DNA of 53,987 nt from Bacteroidota bacterium (GTDB lineage Bacteria > Bacteroidota > Ignavibacteria > Ignavibacteriales > Ignavibacteriaceae): the NCBI GenBank assembly GCA_022562275.1, contig JADFPP010000014.1, positions 1-53,987 on the forward strand, read 5' to 3'. Every line of letters begins with the position of its first letter. Position 1 is the stretch's first letter. Under the pieces are notes generated by a model. It ran no database searches. It was not told the DNA's origin and saw only the letters and a list, made by a program, of their open reading frames with translations. Made by a program: the position numbers and the translations under genes. Shown piece after piece: positions 17,134 through 25,961 of the stretch.

Positions 17134-18564
17134 ATGCTAAACAACATACAAGAATTTTACAATATTTTACCGCTGGTAATCATTGGCGGGCTTATTCTAA
17201 TTTCTGTCGTAATTGAAATCTATTGGGATAACAGTGAAAAGTTTCTTCCGTGGTTTTCTATAATAGGCTTTCTTTCTGCTGGAATTTATGCTCTGATCGA
17301 TGTTAGTAACACATCCATCATATTTCAAAACATGCTGGCTACCGGCGGTGTGGTAAATATTTTTTGGCTGATCTTTAATGTAAGTGCTGCAATAGTGTGT
17401 CTTCTCTCAGTCAATTATATCAAAAAGTATGGTGCTTATTATGGTGAGTATTATATAATTATTCAAACCTCTGTACTTGGTATGATGTTAATGGCAGGAG
17501 CGAAAGATTTGATAATGATATTTCTCGGTTTGGAAATAATGTCAATTTCGTTTTATGTTCTTGCTGGTTTTAACAGAAAACTTTCTTCCGCAAATGAAGC
17601 TTCACTTAAATATTTTTTACTTGGTGCATTCGCAACCGGATTTTTAGTTTATGGTATAGCACTTATTTACGGTAAGGCAACTACAACTTCAATTGATGTA
17701 ATCAGTTCAAACTTTAGTGCATTAAGTGGAAATGTTTTGTTCCTTGCAGGAGTTCTCCTTTTTTTAATAGGTTTTTCTTTTAAGATAGCTGCATTTCCAT
17801 TTCATATGTGGGTACCGGATGTTTATCAGGGCTCTCCCACAACAGTTGCGGGCTTATTTTCAACTGCCGGAAAAGCTGCCGGATTTAGTGCTTTAATTGT
17901 TACATTTGGTGCTTTGTTCGGCGGAGCATATAGCCATCTTTTTACTCCTTATCTTTCTGCAATAGCCGTATTTTCAATGTTGTTTGGAAGCATTGTTGCT
18001 ATTATTCAAACTGATATAAAAAGAATGCTTGCTTACTCATCCATTGCTCATGCAGGATATATGTTGATAGGATTAGCATCCGGGAATATTGATGGTGTTG
18101 CCGGCATTATCTTTTACCTTGCTGCATATACATTTATGAACCTTGCAGCATTTGGAATTGTTTCTATTGTTGAGGGTAAAGACGAAACTAATCTCGATTT
18201 AGATTCGTATGCAGGTCTTGGAACCCGCAGTCCGTTTCTAGCAGGTTTATTTGCACTTATTATGTTTGCGCTTGCCGGTATTCCACCGTTCGCCGGATTT
18301 TTTGGAAAGTACTACGTTTTTATTGCAGCCATTAAAGCCAACTTAACATGGCTGGCAATAGTAGGAATAATCTCAAGTGCAATCAGTATTTATTTTTACC
18401 TGAGGATTGTAGTTATAATGTACTTTAAATCTTCAGAATCTGAGGATAAACCTTCATATTTAAATAGTGAAATAATTGCAGTAATAATCTCTGTTGCTCT
18501 CATTATAATTCTTGGTTTAGTTCCGGGTTCTTTTATAGATTTGATTACTTCGTTTTTAAAGTGA
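17134..18564 (+). CDS. nuoN: NADH-quinone oxidoreductase subunit N
   Basis: NuoN is the proximal antiporter-like proton pump of complex I. The 476-aa protein has about 14 helices. Diagnostic stretches are FLGLEIMSISFYVLAGFNR (glutamate of helix 5), KIAAFPFHMWVPDVYQGSPT (lysine of helix 7) and KRMLAYSSIAHAGYMLIG. SLKYFLLGAFATGFLVYG is typical of NuoN as opposed to NuoL or NuoM. The gene is complete and starts two bases after the small unknown gene. It closes the complex I block; the NAD(P)HX repair gene follows after 40 bases. Confidence 0.95.
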   Translation: MLNNIQEFYNILPLVIIGGLILISVVIEIYWDNSEKFLPWFSIIGFLSAGIYALIDVSNTSIIFQNMLATGGVVNIFWLIFNVSAAIVCLLSVNYIKKYGAYYGEYYIIIQTSVLGMMLMAGAKDLIMIFLGLEIMSISFYVLAGFNRKLSSANEASLKYFLLGAFATGFLVYGIALIYGKATTTSIDVISSNFSALSGNVLFLAGVLLFLIGFSFKIAAFPFHMWVPDVYQGSPTTVAGLFSTAGKAAGFSALIVTFGALFGGAYSHLFTPYLSAIAVFSMLFGSIVAIIQTDIKRMLAYSSIAHAGYMLIGLASGNIDGVAGIIFYLAAYTFMNLAAFGIVSIVEGKDETNLDLDSYAGLGTRSPFLAGLFALIMFALAGIPPFAGFFGKYYVFIAAIKANLTWLAIVGIISSAISIYFYLRIVVIMYFKSSESEDKPSYLNSEIIAVIISVALIIILGLVPGSFIDLITSFLK

Positions 18565-18604
18565 TCTATTGCTAAGTTTCACTTTTCAAAAAATATTTTA
18601 AATA

Positions 18605-20158
18605 ATGATTCCTTTATATTCCACGAAACAAATACGTAAAGTTGATGATTATGCAATCAACCGGCTGGGTTTACCGGGTGTTGTCTTGATGGAGAATGCT
18701 TCAATAGAGATCTTTCAAATAATAAGAGAATATTTTGAATTTTCTTCTGTTGGATTTGTTTGTGGAAAGGGAAATAACGGCGGCGATGGTTTTGCAGCAG
18801 CAAGGCACTTTGTAAATGCAAGTTACAAAGTTAAAGTTATATATCTGGGTACGAATAATGAGATGTCTCCTGATTGCAAAATGAATTTTTTCGTACTAAA
18901 AAAAATGGAGAAATCACACAAAAATCTTTCAGTTGTAAAATATACATCGATAAGAAACATTATATCACTTAAAAGTTGTGACTTAATTTGTGATGCCCTT
19001 CTCGGCAGTGGTGCAAAAGGAAAACTTCGCGAACCATATTTATCTATTATTCATTCATTAAATAGAATGCGAAAATTTAAAGTTTCAATCGATATTCCAA
19101 CCGGACTGGACGTAGATAAAGGATACGGTGAAGATATATTTCATTCCGATTTAACTATTACACTTGGCGGATTAAAAAAAGGATTATTTTTTGGCGATGG
19201 ATATTCTTATGCAGGTTCAATCGAAAAGGGAAGTATCGGAGTGTCTGATGAATATCTCAAATCACTTTACACTCAGGAATATTTAATTGAACCTGAGGAT
19301 GCACTTGCAGGATTACCTGAGAAACAAAGGAATATTCATAAATATTCAGCCGGTAAAGTATTAAGCATTTGTGGTTCAGAATCATATCCAGGTGCCGCAG
19401 TTCTTACATCAAAATCTGTATTAAAAATTGGAGCCGGAGCATGCATTTTAGTTTTTCCTAAATCTCAACGAAATCTTATACAAAAAAAGCTTGGTGAAGT
19501 TGTTGTGAAAACCTACAACGATAAAAATTCAGGCTATATTTCCGTTGAAAATATCGATGATCTCACAGAGAAAATTCTATGGTCAGATGTACTTGTAATC
19601 GGGCCCGGGATTGGTAGAAGTAATGAATCACAAAAGGCTGTAATAAAAATACTTAGGGAAAGAAAGTTCAAAAAAATTGTACTTGATGCTGATGCTATTT
19701 ACGCCTTTAAAAAAGGAAAATATAAGAGCCTGAATTTAAAGAGTGTTATTCTAACACCTCATCATGGCGAATTTGCAAACCTGATTGGCATTTCTGTATC
19801 TGAACTTAAAACAGATATTCTTAAATATGGGCGAAATTTTACAAAAAGAACGGGAGCATATCTGGTTCTTAAGGATGCTCCCACAATAATTTTTACACCG
19901 GCTGGTGATGCTTTAATAAATTCTTGTGGTAATCCGGGACTTGCAAAATTTGGTACCGGCGATGTTTTAACTGGAATAATTGCGGGGGTGCTTTCTCAAC
20001 AAAATGATACAGAAAAAGCAGTAATTGCAGCAGTTTATATCCACAGTTTTGCCGCGGATCTTCTTGTTGCAAGGAAAACAGAGTATTCATTAATGGCTGA
20101 AGACTTAATAAACTATATACCTAGTACAATTAACTTTTTAAGGAATTCGTTTGTTTGA
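18605..20158 (+). CDS. nnr: Bifunctional NAD(P)H-hydrate epimerase / ADP-dependent NAD(P)H-hydrate dehydratase
   Basis: This enzyme repairs damaged NADH and NADPH: the epimerase interconverts R and S hydrates and the dehydratase restores NAD(P)H using ADP. The 517-aa protein carries both domains. The N-terminal YjeF_N domain (about 1-215) shows CGKGNNGGDGFAAARH (53-68) and SIDIPTGLDVDKG. The C-terminal ribokinase-like domain (about 225-515) shows TPHHGEFANL and NPGLAKFGTGDVLTGIIAG, the nucleotide-binding and catalytic aspartate region. Standing directly after complex I genes makes metabolic sense, since both handle NADH. The stop overlaps the TTG start of the VanZ-like gene. Confidence 0.93.
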   Translation: MIPLYSTKQIRKVDDYAINRLGLPGVVLMENASIEIFQIIREYFEFSSVGFVCGKGNNGGDGFAAARHFVNASYKVKVIYLGTNNEMSPDCKMNFFVLKKMEKSHKNLSVVKYTSIRNIISLKSCDLICDALLGSGAKGKLREPYLSIIHSLNRMRKFKVSIDIPTGLDVDKGYGEDIFHSDLTITLGGLKKGLFFGDGYSYAGSIEKGSIGVSDEYLKSLYTQEYLIEPEDALAGLPEKQRNIHKYSAGKVLSICGSESYPGAAVLTSKSVLKIGAGACILVFPKSQRNLIQKKLGEVVVKTYNDKNSGYISVENIDDLTEKILWSDVLVIGPGIGRSNESQKAVIKILRERKFKKIVLDADAIYAFKKGKYKSLNLKSVILTPHHGEFANLIGISVSELKTDILKYGRNFTKRTGAYLVLKDAPTIIFTPAGDALINSCGNPGLAKFGTGDVLTGIIAGVLSQQNDTEKAVIAAVYIHSFAADLLVARKTEYSLMAEDLINYIPSTINFLRNSFV

Positions 20159-20570
20159 TTATTTAGAAAAAAGAAAAGTATATCTTGTATATATTCCATT
20201 GATAGTCTATTGGATATGTTTATTAATTGCAACGTCTTTACCAACTGCTGATCTTCCCTCTGTAGCAATTAGTGATAAATTAAAACATTTTGGTGCTTTT
20301 TTTGGATTATCCATCTTGTTAGCACTCACTTTACATTATCAGAATAAATTTCTATTATTCAAAAAATACTTTCTTGTTGCAGCGTTGGTAATAACATCAC
20401 TTTATGGTTTACTTGATGAGATTCATCAGAGTTTTATTCCTGGTAGATATAATGAATTTATGGATTGGGTTGCCGACTCATTAGGAGCGATTGCAGGAAT
20501 TTTACTTGTATTTTACTTAATGAAGAAATTAGATTATTTACCGCGAACAGTGATAAAAATATCTGAATGA
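20151..20570 (+). CDS. VanZ-like family membrane protein
   Basis: A 139-aa membrane protein of the VanZ-like family. Four hydrophobic helices lie at about residues 11-29, 47-62, 73-88 and 110-123. The family signature is DEIHQSFIPGRYNEFMDWVA, followed by DSLGAIAG. Function is unclear; VanZ confers low-level teicoplanin resistance, but most relatives are uncharacterised. The start is a TTG at 20151, supported by AAGGA at 20141-20145 and by its eight-base overlap with the upstream stop. No ATG gives a full protein. Confidence 0.8.
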   Translation: MFDYLEKRKVYLVYIPLIVYWICLLIATSLPTADLPSVAISDKLKHFGAFFGLSILLALTLHYQNKFLLFKKYFLVAALVITSLYGLLDEIHQSFIPGRYNEFMDWVADSLGAIAGILLVFYLMKKLDYLPRTVIKISE

Positions 20571-20668
20571 GCAGTTTGCGTATACCAAGGTATGGGAGGA
20601 ATTTCCGGGAACTAATTAGATTTCCTTTAGTAAAAGAAACGAAATCTTTATTGACAATAAATTTATCA

Positions 20669-20698
20669 TTTAGTAAGTTGATCCAGCATTTATATTTG
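20669..20698 (+). promoter_or_regulatory. Probable Bacteroidota-type promoter of the TonB-like gene
   Basis: TATATTTG at 20691-20698 fits the -7 TAnnTTTG element, with TTTA at 20669-20672 as an imperfect -33 element 18 bases upstream. The -7 box ends 11 bases before the ATG, which would leave a very short leader. A TTGACA at 20651-20656 is an alternative -35-like word. Confidence 0.45.
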
Positions 20699-20709
20699 GA
20701 GTACAATCA

Positions 20710-21354
20710 ATGAAATTAAAAAATCCAAAAGCAGATTTGAGAAGGACCTATAAAAGGGTGTTGGAAATTTGTACAATTATTTCACTAGCAATATTGATTG
20801 TGGCATTTAAATTTTTTCCGCATCTCAGTAATAAAGGAATGACTATTGAAGGTCCTCAGGAACTTTTTACTGTTAAAGATATTCAACAGACCAAGCAGGA
20901 GACCAGACCACCACCACCACCAAAACCACCTATTCCAATTGAAGCCCCTTCTGACGATGTATTGGAAGACATAGAAATTGAGGATACAGAAATTGATTTT
21001 GAAGCTGAAATTGAAGCTCCGCCTCCGCCAAAAGAAGAGATAGAAGAAGAACCTACCTATTTTGTTGCAGTTGAAGAAATGCCTTCACCAATTGGAGGGA
21101 TCTTAGCAATTCAGAAAAGAATTGTGTATCCGGAGATTGCAAAAAGAGCTGGTGTAGAAGGTAAGGTTTATATACTTGCATTTGTTGATGAGCAGGGAAT
21201 TGTAACCAAAGCACAGGTAATTAAAGGAATTGGTGCTGGTTGTGATGAAGCTGCTCTTGATGCAGTTTTAAAAACCAGATTTTCTCCTGGTAAGCAAAGG
21301 GGAAAACCCGTTAGAGTTCAGGTTTCCATTCCAATTTTATTTAAGTTAAAGTAA
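20710..21354 (+). CDS. Energy transducer TonB-like protein
   Basis: A 214-aa TonB-type protein that would pass proton-motive energy from an inner-membrane ExbBD motor to outer-membrane receptors. It has a short cytoplasmic N-terminus, one membrane helix (about 19-37), a periplasmic linker with proline runs (TRPPPPPKPPIPIE, 65-78) and acidic stretches, and a C-terminal TonB domain (about 125-214: GGILAIQKRIVYPEIAKRAG, VEGKVYILAFVDEQG). The alternating proline and glutamate linker is typical for this phylum. No ExbB or ExbD gene is adjacent. A terminator follows, so it is probably transcribed alone. Confidence 0.88.
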   Translation: MKLKNPKADLRRTYKRVLEICTIISLAILIVAFKFFPHLSNKGMTIEGPQELFTVKDIQQTKQETRPPPPPKPPIPIEAPSDDVLEDIEIEDTEIDFEAEIEAPPPPKEEIEEEPTYFVAVEEMPSPIGGILAIQKRIVYPEIAKRAGVEGKVYILAFVDEQGIVTKAQVIKGIGAGCDEAALDAVLKTRFSPGKQRGKPVRVQVSIPILFKLK

Positions 21355-21360
21355 TTAATA

Positions 21361-21383
21361 AGCGTCCAATGGGCGCTTTTTTT
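21361..21383 (+). terminator. Rho-independent terminator after the TonB-like gene
   Basis: AGCGTCC (21361-21367) pairs with GGGCGCT (21371-21377), with one G-T pair and an AAT loop, and runs into seven T residues ending at 21383. It lies six bases after the TonB-like stop codon. Confidence 0.85.
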
Positions 21384-21494
21384 CTTCTTCGTACTTTGCA
21401 CAGTTCTACTGTTTTGTGATATCCATCACCCTTCTTATTAATTCCCGTAATTTGATTTTGATGTAATTATGTGAATACATAGTATTGATTATGA

Positions 21495-21626
21495 ATGGGA
21501 ATTACAGTGATATTTGGTTTAGCATTTGCAACTGTATTAACTTTGGTTATCGTTCCCACGTTTTATTCTACGCTTGATGATGTAGTTAATGTTACACGGA
21601 ATTTTGTAAAAAAACATTTAAGATAA
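21495..21626 (+). pseudogene. Orphan C-terminus of an RND efflux pump
   Basis: A 43-codon frame reads MGITVIFGLAFATVLTLVIV, then PTFYSTLDDV and a lysine-rich tail. This is the typical last membrane helix and end of AcrB/MexB-type RND transporters (VIFGLxFATxLTLxxVPxxY). Nothing upstream in this interval encodes the other roughly 1000 residues, so it is a remnant of a deleted pump gene, not a functional protein. The rest of 21385-21783 shows no gene. Confidence 0.75.
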
Positions 21627-21783
21627 AATAAATAAAATTGAATTGTTAATAACAATCAGAAATTTCCTTATCGTAGTGCGGAGTGGTATTTTTATAATAT
21701 GATTAAATAAATGTTATTTTCTGTTAGAAACTTTATTTTTGTCAGGATAAACCAAATGTTCTTACTCAGATAACAAGTTAAAA

Positions 21784-22803
21784 ATGTTAATGAAAAATAA
21801 TAATCATAAAATAGTAACTATATTTTTAAGTTTTGCTCTCATCTTAAACCTCTTTTTTCTTTATTACATAAAATATGCAAATCAGAAGTTACCAATAACC
21901 GAATTTTCTCTTGCAAATATTGGAAACATTTTTAATCTCGTTATCATATTTACAATAATAATCGGGGTTGTGTTTTATCTTAGAAAAAAAAGATCCGACA
22001 GCAGGCAAATAATTTATTTTGTATTGATTTTATTTCTTTCATTAATTGTTACATACATATTGACTTTTATTGTGTTTCCTTCCGGAGATTTGTATTTCCT
22101 AAATCAAACTGAAGATAAAATTATTGATGCAGCGATGTTCAGTATCTACCAATTTATACTATTTACTTTTTTATCTTTTATATGGTTAAAAGTTATCGGT
22201 TCAGATCGAATGGTTTTATTCCGATCTTTGGTTAACGGTGCATTAGCTATGTTACTCTTTTTAGTTCTTACATATCTTTATATTCAAACGCGGGGTTACA
22301 GTTCAAATAACTGGGCTCTCACAAAGAGCAGTAAAAATATTGCAGTTGTTTTAGGGGCGGCAGTTTGGTCTGATAACCAGCCAAGTCCGAGTCTTTCAAG
22401 CAGGGTTGATCGTGCTATCGAATTACAGTATGGAGGGTATGCAGGCAGAATTTTGCTAACAGGGGGAAATGCACCCGGCGAACGAAGTGAAGCTCAGGTT
22501 GCCTTCGAATATGCAAAACAAAAAGGTATTGATACGTCTAAAGTGCAATATGAATCATTAACAACTTCTACAACAGAGCAAATACTTTATATTAAGAGAA
22601 ACCTGGTAAGTGATAAAAGAATAGATGACATTATTATTGTTTCGGATGCGTATCATTTAATAAGAGTTTTAGAGATCAGTAAATTTTATAACATTAACAT
22701 TAAAGTAGCCGCATCAAAATTACGGTTAAATTTTGAGCAGAAACTCTTCTGGCAGATCCGCGAAAGTATTGCACTTATTGTGTTCTGGAGTTTTGCTTTG
22801 TAG
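21784..22803 (+). CDS. YdcF/SanA-like (DUF218) membrane protein
   Basis: A 339-aa protein with about five hydrophobic helices in the first 170 residues and a DUF218 domain at about 185-335. The domain shows NIAVVLGAAVWSDNQPSPSL, SSRVDRAIELQYGG, RILLTGGNAPGERSEAQV and IIIVSDAYHLIRV, the conserved motifs of YdcF/SanA proteins. SanA is linked to envelope barrier function in enterobacteria and YdcF binds S-adenosylmethionine; neither role can be assigned here. It uses ATG at 21784 (or ATG two codons later). The gene stands alone, with nusB 56 bases downstream. Confidence 0.82.
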   Translation: MLMKNNNHKIVTIFLSFALILNLFFLYYIKYANQKLPITEFSLANIGNIFNLVIIFTIIIGVVFYLRKKRSDSRQIIYFVLILFLSLIVTYILTFIVFPSGDLYFLNQTEDKIIDAAMFSIYQFILFTFLSFIWLKVIGSDRMVLFRSLVNGALAMLLFLVLTYLYIQTRGYSSNNWALTKSSKNIAVVLGAAVWSDNQPSPSLSSRVDRAIELQYGGYAGRILLTGGNAPGERSEAQVAFEYAKQKGIDTSKVQYESLTTSTTEQILYIKRNLVSDKRIDDIIIVSDAYHLIRVLEISKFYNINIKVAASKLRLNFEQKLFWQIRESIALIVFWSFAL

Positions 22804-22859
22804 TAGGTGGTATTACGAAATGAATTTTTTAACAATTAAAGAATATTCCTTTTTTCAGA

Positions 22860-23342
22860 ATGTATAAAAAATTTAAAAGAAGAATAATCAGAGAAAAAGT
22901 TTTGCAGGTCTTATTCGCTAATGAGATGAACAAAGGTTTATTGAAATTTTTAATGGATGATATTTTAAAAAGCATATCTAATCAGCCTGATAGAGAATTT
23001 GCTAATGACCTGATAAACAAAATCCTTTTGCATGCTGATGAGTTGGACGATAAGATCAAAGAACGTGTTAAGAATTGGGAAATGAACCGTATTGCATTGA
23101 TTGATAGAATATTGCTGCGCATGGGAGTTTGTGAAATGCTCTATTTCCCTGATATCCCGCCAAAAGTTTCAATAAATGAATCTATTGAGATAGCAAAGGA
23201 ATACAGTACAGCAGGGAGTTCGAAATTTATTAATGGTATTCTTGATGCTATCCTTTCAAATGAAAAAAAATCAGGCAGAATACATAAGCAGGGAAGAGGG
23301 CTAATTGAGGAATCAATTATAAAAAATCGGGATGATAAGTAG
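22860..23342 (+). CDS. nusB: Transcription antitermination factor NusB
   Basis: NusB, with NusE, binds boxA in rRNA leader transcripts and supports processive antitermination. The 160-aa all-helical protein has RREKVLQVLFANE-type opening (IIREKVLQVLFANEM), WEMNRIALIDRILLRMGVCE and the highly conserved KVSINESIEIAKEYSTAGSS followed by KFINGILDAI. Length is normal, with a short charged tail after the fold. The ATG at 22860 is the first in frame. It is followed by about 220 bp without genes. Confidence 0.93.
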   Translation: MYKKFKRRIIREKVLQVLFANEMNKGLLKFLMDDILKSISNQPDREFANDLINKILLHADELDDKIKERVKNWEMNRIALIDRILLRMGVCEMLYFPDIPPKVSINESIEIAKEYSTAGSSKFINGILDAILSNEKKSGRIHKQGRGLIEESIIKNRDDK

Positions 23343-23560
23343 TTAATGGAACAAGTTAATAAAGATATTGATAGACAAGATGATAATAATATTTGTGAAA
23401 TGATGATATGCAAGAAATTTTGATTGTATAATTTCAATGATGTATGAGAAAATTTTTATAAACATTATTATTGTGTATCCAAAATTCATTACACACAACC
23501 ATACAAGCATTCAACCATACATTCATACTTAACCAAGGTTGAAATTGGAATCAAACACAT

Positions 23561-24781
23561 ATGAAAAACAAGCGGAAGATCTTTTTATGGACGTTATTTG
23601 ATTTTGCTAATACATCATTTTCAATAGTTGTCGTTACTTTTCTTTTTGCCGTTTATTTCAAAAACATAATAGCCGATGGAAAACCAATTGGTGATCTATA
23701 TTGGAGTTTTGGCACTTCAATTTCGATGATAGTAACGGCTATAATATCTCCTGTATTAGGTGCGATTGCTGACTTCTCTGCGGGTAAGAAAAGGTTCCTT
23801 TTATTCTTTACAATAATTTGCATTACTGCAACTGCATCTTTGTTCTTTGTGGGTCCGGGGCAAATTGTATTAGGACTGATTTTATTCATAATAGCAAATA
23901 TTGGTTTTGAAGCGGGTTTGGTTTTCTACGATGCTTTTCTTCCCGAAGTAACAGTGCCGAAAAATTACGGCAGAGTAAGCGGATATGGCTTTGGTATGGG
24001 CTATCTCGGTTCATTGGCTACGCTTGCCATTGTTTATCCGTTCATTCAAAGCGATATGATAAAAGAAACTTTTCCCGTGGCTGCGCTTTTCTTTTTAGTT
24101 TTCTCTCTTCCATTTTTCTTCTTCATCCGCGATTCAAGAAAAAAAATAGTTAAAGTCGAGCCATATCATATAATAGGATTGAAAAGAGTATGGTCTACTA
24201 TCTCCCATCTAAAAAATTATAAAAATCTTGCATTATTTCTCTTAGCGTATTTCTTTTATATCGAAGGTGTTAATACAATAATTTTCTTTTCTGGTATTTA
24301 TGCAAGTACCACTTTAGGTTTTACCGATTCTGAACTATTGATTTTCTTTTTAACTGTTCAAACAACAGCTATTGGCGGCTCGGTGGTTTTTGGAATAATT
24401 GCAGATTCTATTGGACAGAAAAAAACAATTATGATAACCTTGTTTATGTGGCTGATAACTGTTGCTCTTGCATTTTTTATTCATGACAAATTTGGGTTTT
24501 ATTTTGTTGGTTTACTTGCCGGCGCGTCAATGGGTTCAAGTCAATCTACAAGCAGAAGTATGATGACTAAACTTACACCCGAAGATAAAAAAACAGAGTT
24601 CTTTGGTTTTTATTCTTTCTTTGGTAAAAGTTCGGCAGTAGTAGGTCCACTGGTATTCGGTTTGGTCAGTTATTTATCAGGTAGTCAGAGGATAGCAATT
24701 TTATCTGTTGGTGTATTTTTTATAATTGGAATGTTGATACTAAGCAAAGTGAAAGACCCTGATGTAAAGCTGGAATCTTAA
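23561..24781 (+). CDS. MFS transporter, UMF1/Atg22-like family
   Basis: A 406-aa major-facilitator protein with 12 hydrophobic helices. The opening LWTLFDFANTSFSIVVVTF, then GAIADFSAGKKR in the loop after helix 2 and NYGRVSGYGFGMGYLGS, mark the UMF1 family related to the vacuolar effluxer Atg22. The repeated loop GIIADSIGQKKTIM precedes helix 9. The substrate is unknown; Atg22 exports amino acids from the yeast vacuole. Its last four bases overlap the end of the convergent CDF transporter gene, with no room for a separate terminator. Confidence 0.88.
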   Translation: MKNKRKIFLWTLFDFANTSFSIVVVTFLFAVYFKNIIADGKPIGDLYWSFGTSISMIVTAIISPVLGAIADFSAGKKRFLLFFTIICITATASLFFVGPGQIVLGLILFIIANIGFEAGLVFYDAFLPEVTVPKNYGRVSGYGFGMGYLGSLATLAIVYPFIQSDMIKETFPVAALFFLVFSLPFFFFIRDSRKKIVKVEPYHIIGLKRVWSTISHLKNYKNLALFLLAYFFYIEGVNTIIFFSGIYASTTLGFTDSELLIFFLTVQTTAIGGSVVFGIIADSIGQKKTIMITLFMWLITVALAFFIHDKFGFYFVGLLAGASMGSSQSTSRSMMTKLTPEDKKTEFFGFYSFFGKSSAVVGPLVFGLVSYLSGSQRIAILSVGVFFIIGMLILSKVKDPDVKLES

Positions 24782-25776
24782 TTATGGATTTTGAAAACAG
24801 CATCACCTGTAAGTTTTTTTACATCCCAGTTAAAATTTATAGATCTTTTTTCCTTTCTAACAGTACAAACATCATAGGCACAGAAGGGGCAGAATTCAGG
24901 AGTGCAATAATCAAAATGAATTTTTATCTGTGGATTACTGAATTCATTTTTTAATTTCGCAGCGATATTTACTTCTTCTTTGTGGCTTTGTTCAATTGTA
25001 AAGAAATATGGAAAGAAAATATGGAAATCAATAAAAATTCTGTCGCCCGATTTCCAATATCTTAATTCGTGAATGTCAATCCAAAAATCTTTTTTCATTC
25101 CAACTAAAATATTGGTGATCCTTTTAAGAATATTAGGATCAGTTTCCATCATTAAACCCCCAATTGATTCCCTCATTAATTTATAACCGGTAACCAATAT
25201 ATTAAGTGCAACAGCCATTGCTATAAACGGATCTAATATGGTAATGCTGGTAAGCAGAACTAATATTAATCCTACAATTACACCTATACTTGTTATTGAA
25301 TCTGTTAATATATGTTTTCCGTCTGCAATCAGAGTCAGAGAATCAGTGCTCTTACCGATTTTTATAAGATAAAATCCCAAAAAAAGATTGATTATTCCAG
25401 CACCTGCAATAACAACTAAACCGGTATTTAATGATGTTAAAACAGGACCGGCAATTAAATTGTTAATTGAATGATAGATTATAACAATCGCTGCAACAAA
25501 AATTAGTGCTCCTTCAATTCCGGCAGAAAAATATTCAACATTACCATGTCCGTATAAATGTGAGTCATCAGCAGGTTTAGAACTAATTATTATGCTGTAC
25601 AGAGCCATTGAAGTTGCCAGGATGTGAATAACGGATTCTGCGGCATCGGAGAAAATTGCTGCCGAACCAGTTATGAGGTAAGCCCATACCTTGGCGATGA
25701 ACATTAAGAAGCCTATGGACAAGGAAATATATGCCGCATTTTTCTTTATCTTATAGTTATTCAACTTATTCATCAA
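24778..25776 (-). CDS. Cation diffusion facilitator transporter with a C-terminal cysteine cluster
   Basis: A 332-aa CDF protein, expected to export divalent metals such as Zn2+, Fe2+ or Co2+ in exchange for protons. Six helices occupy about residues 12-205. Metal-site motifs are FSDAAES (42-48) in helix 2, HLYGHGNVEYFSAG after it, and ADGKHILTDS (151-160) in helix 5. The cytoplasmic domain (about 210-290) ends in HFDYCTPEFCPFCAYDVC, placing cysteines near 291, 296, 299 and 304. Such a four-cysteine cluster is not part of the basic CDF fold and may bind metal. The gene is read toward the MFS gene and overlaps it by TTAA. Confidence 0.9.
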   Translation of the reverse strand: MMNKLNNYKIKKNAAYISLSIGFLMFIAKVWAYLITGSAAIFSDAAESVIHILATSMALYSIIISSKPADDSHLYGHGNVEYFSAGIEGALIFVAAIVIIYHSINNLIAGPVLTSLNTGLVVIAGAGIINLFLGFYLIKIGKSTDSLTLIADGKHILTDSITSIGVIVGLILVLLTSITILDPFIAMAVALNILVTGYKLMRESIGGLMMETDPNILKRITNILVGMKKDFWIDIHELRYWKSGDRIFIDFHIFFPYFFTIEQSHKEEVNIAAKLKNEFSNPQIKIHFDYCTPEFCPFCAYDVCTVRKEKRSINFNWDVKKLTGDAVFKIHN

Positions 25777-25961
25777 ATTATTTTATGCATGGTAAAAGTC
25801 ATTCAAAAGGAATCCTTTCAATTTAAGAAAATATTCTTGTGATTTGATGAAACAATTATTTAACTAGAATTTTACTGATGGACAAGATTAATAAAAAAAG
25901 ATTTTGCACGATACACGTTATTGAAATGGATTCACTTAGAACCAAAATGCATATCTATAAA

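Noticed and set aside
20571-20709. TTGACA at 20651-20656 as the main promoter of the TonB-like gene
   Set aside because: No good -10 box follows at 16-18 bases; TATATTTG at 20691 fits the phylum's promoter type better.
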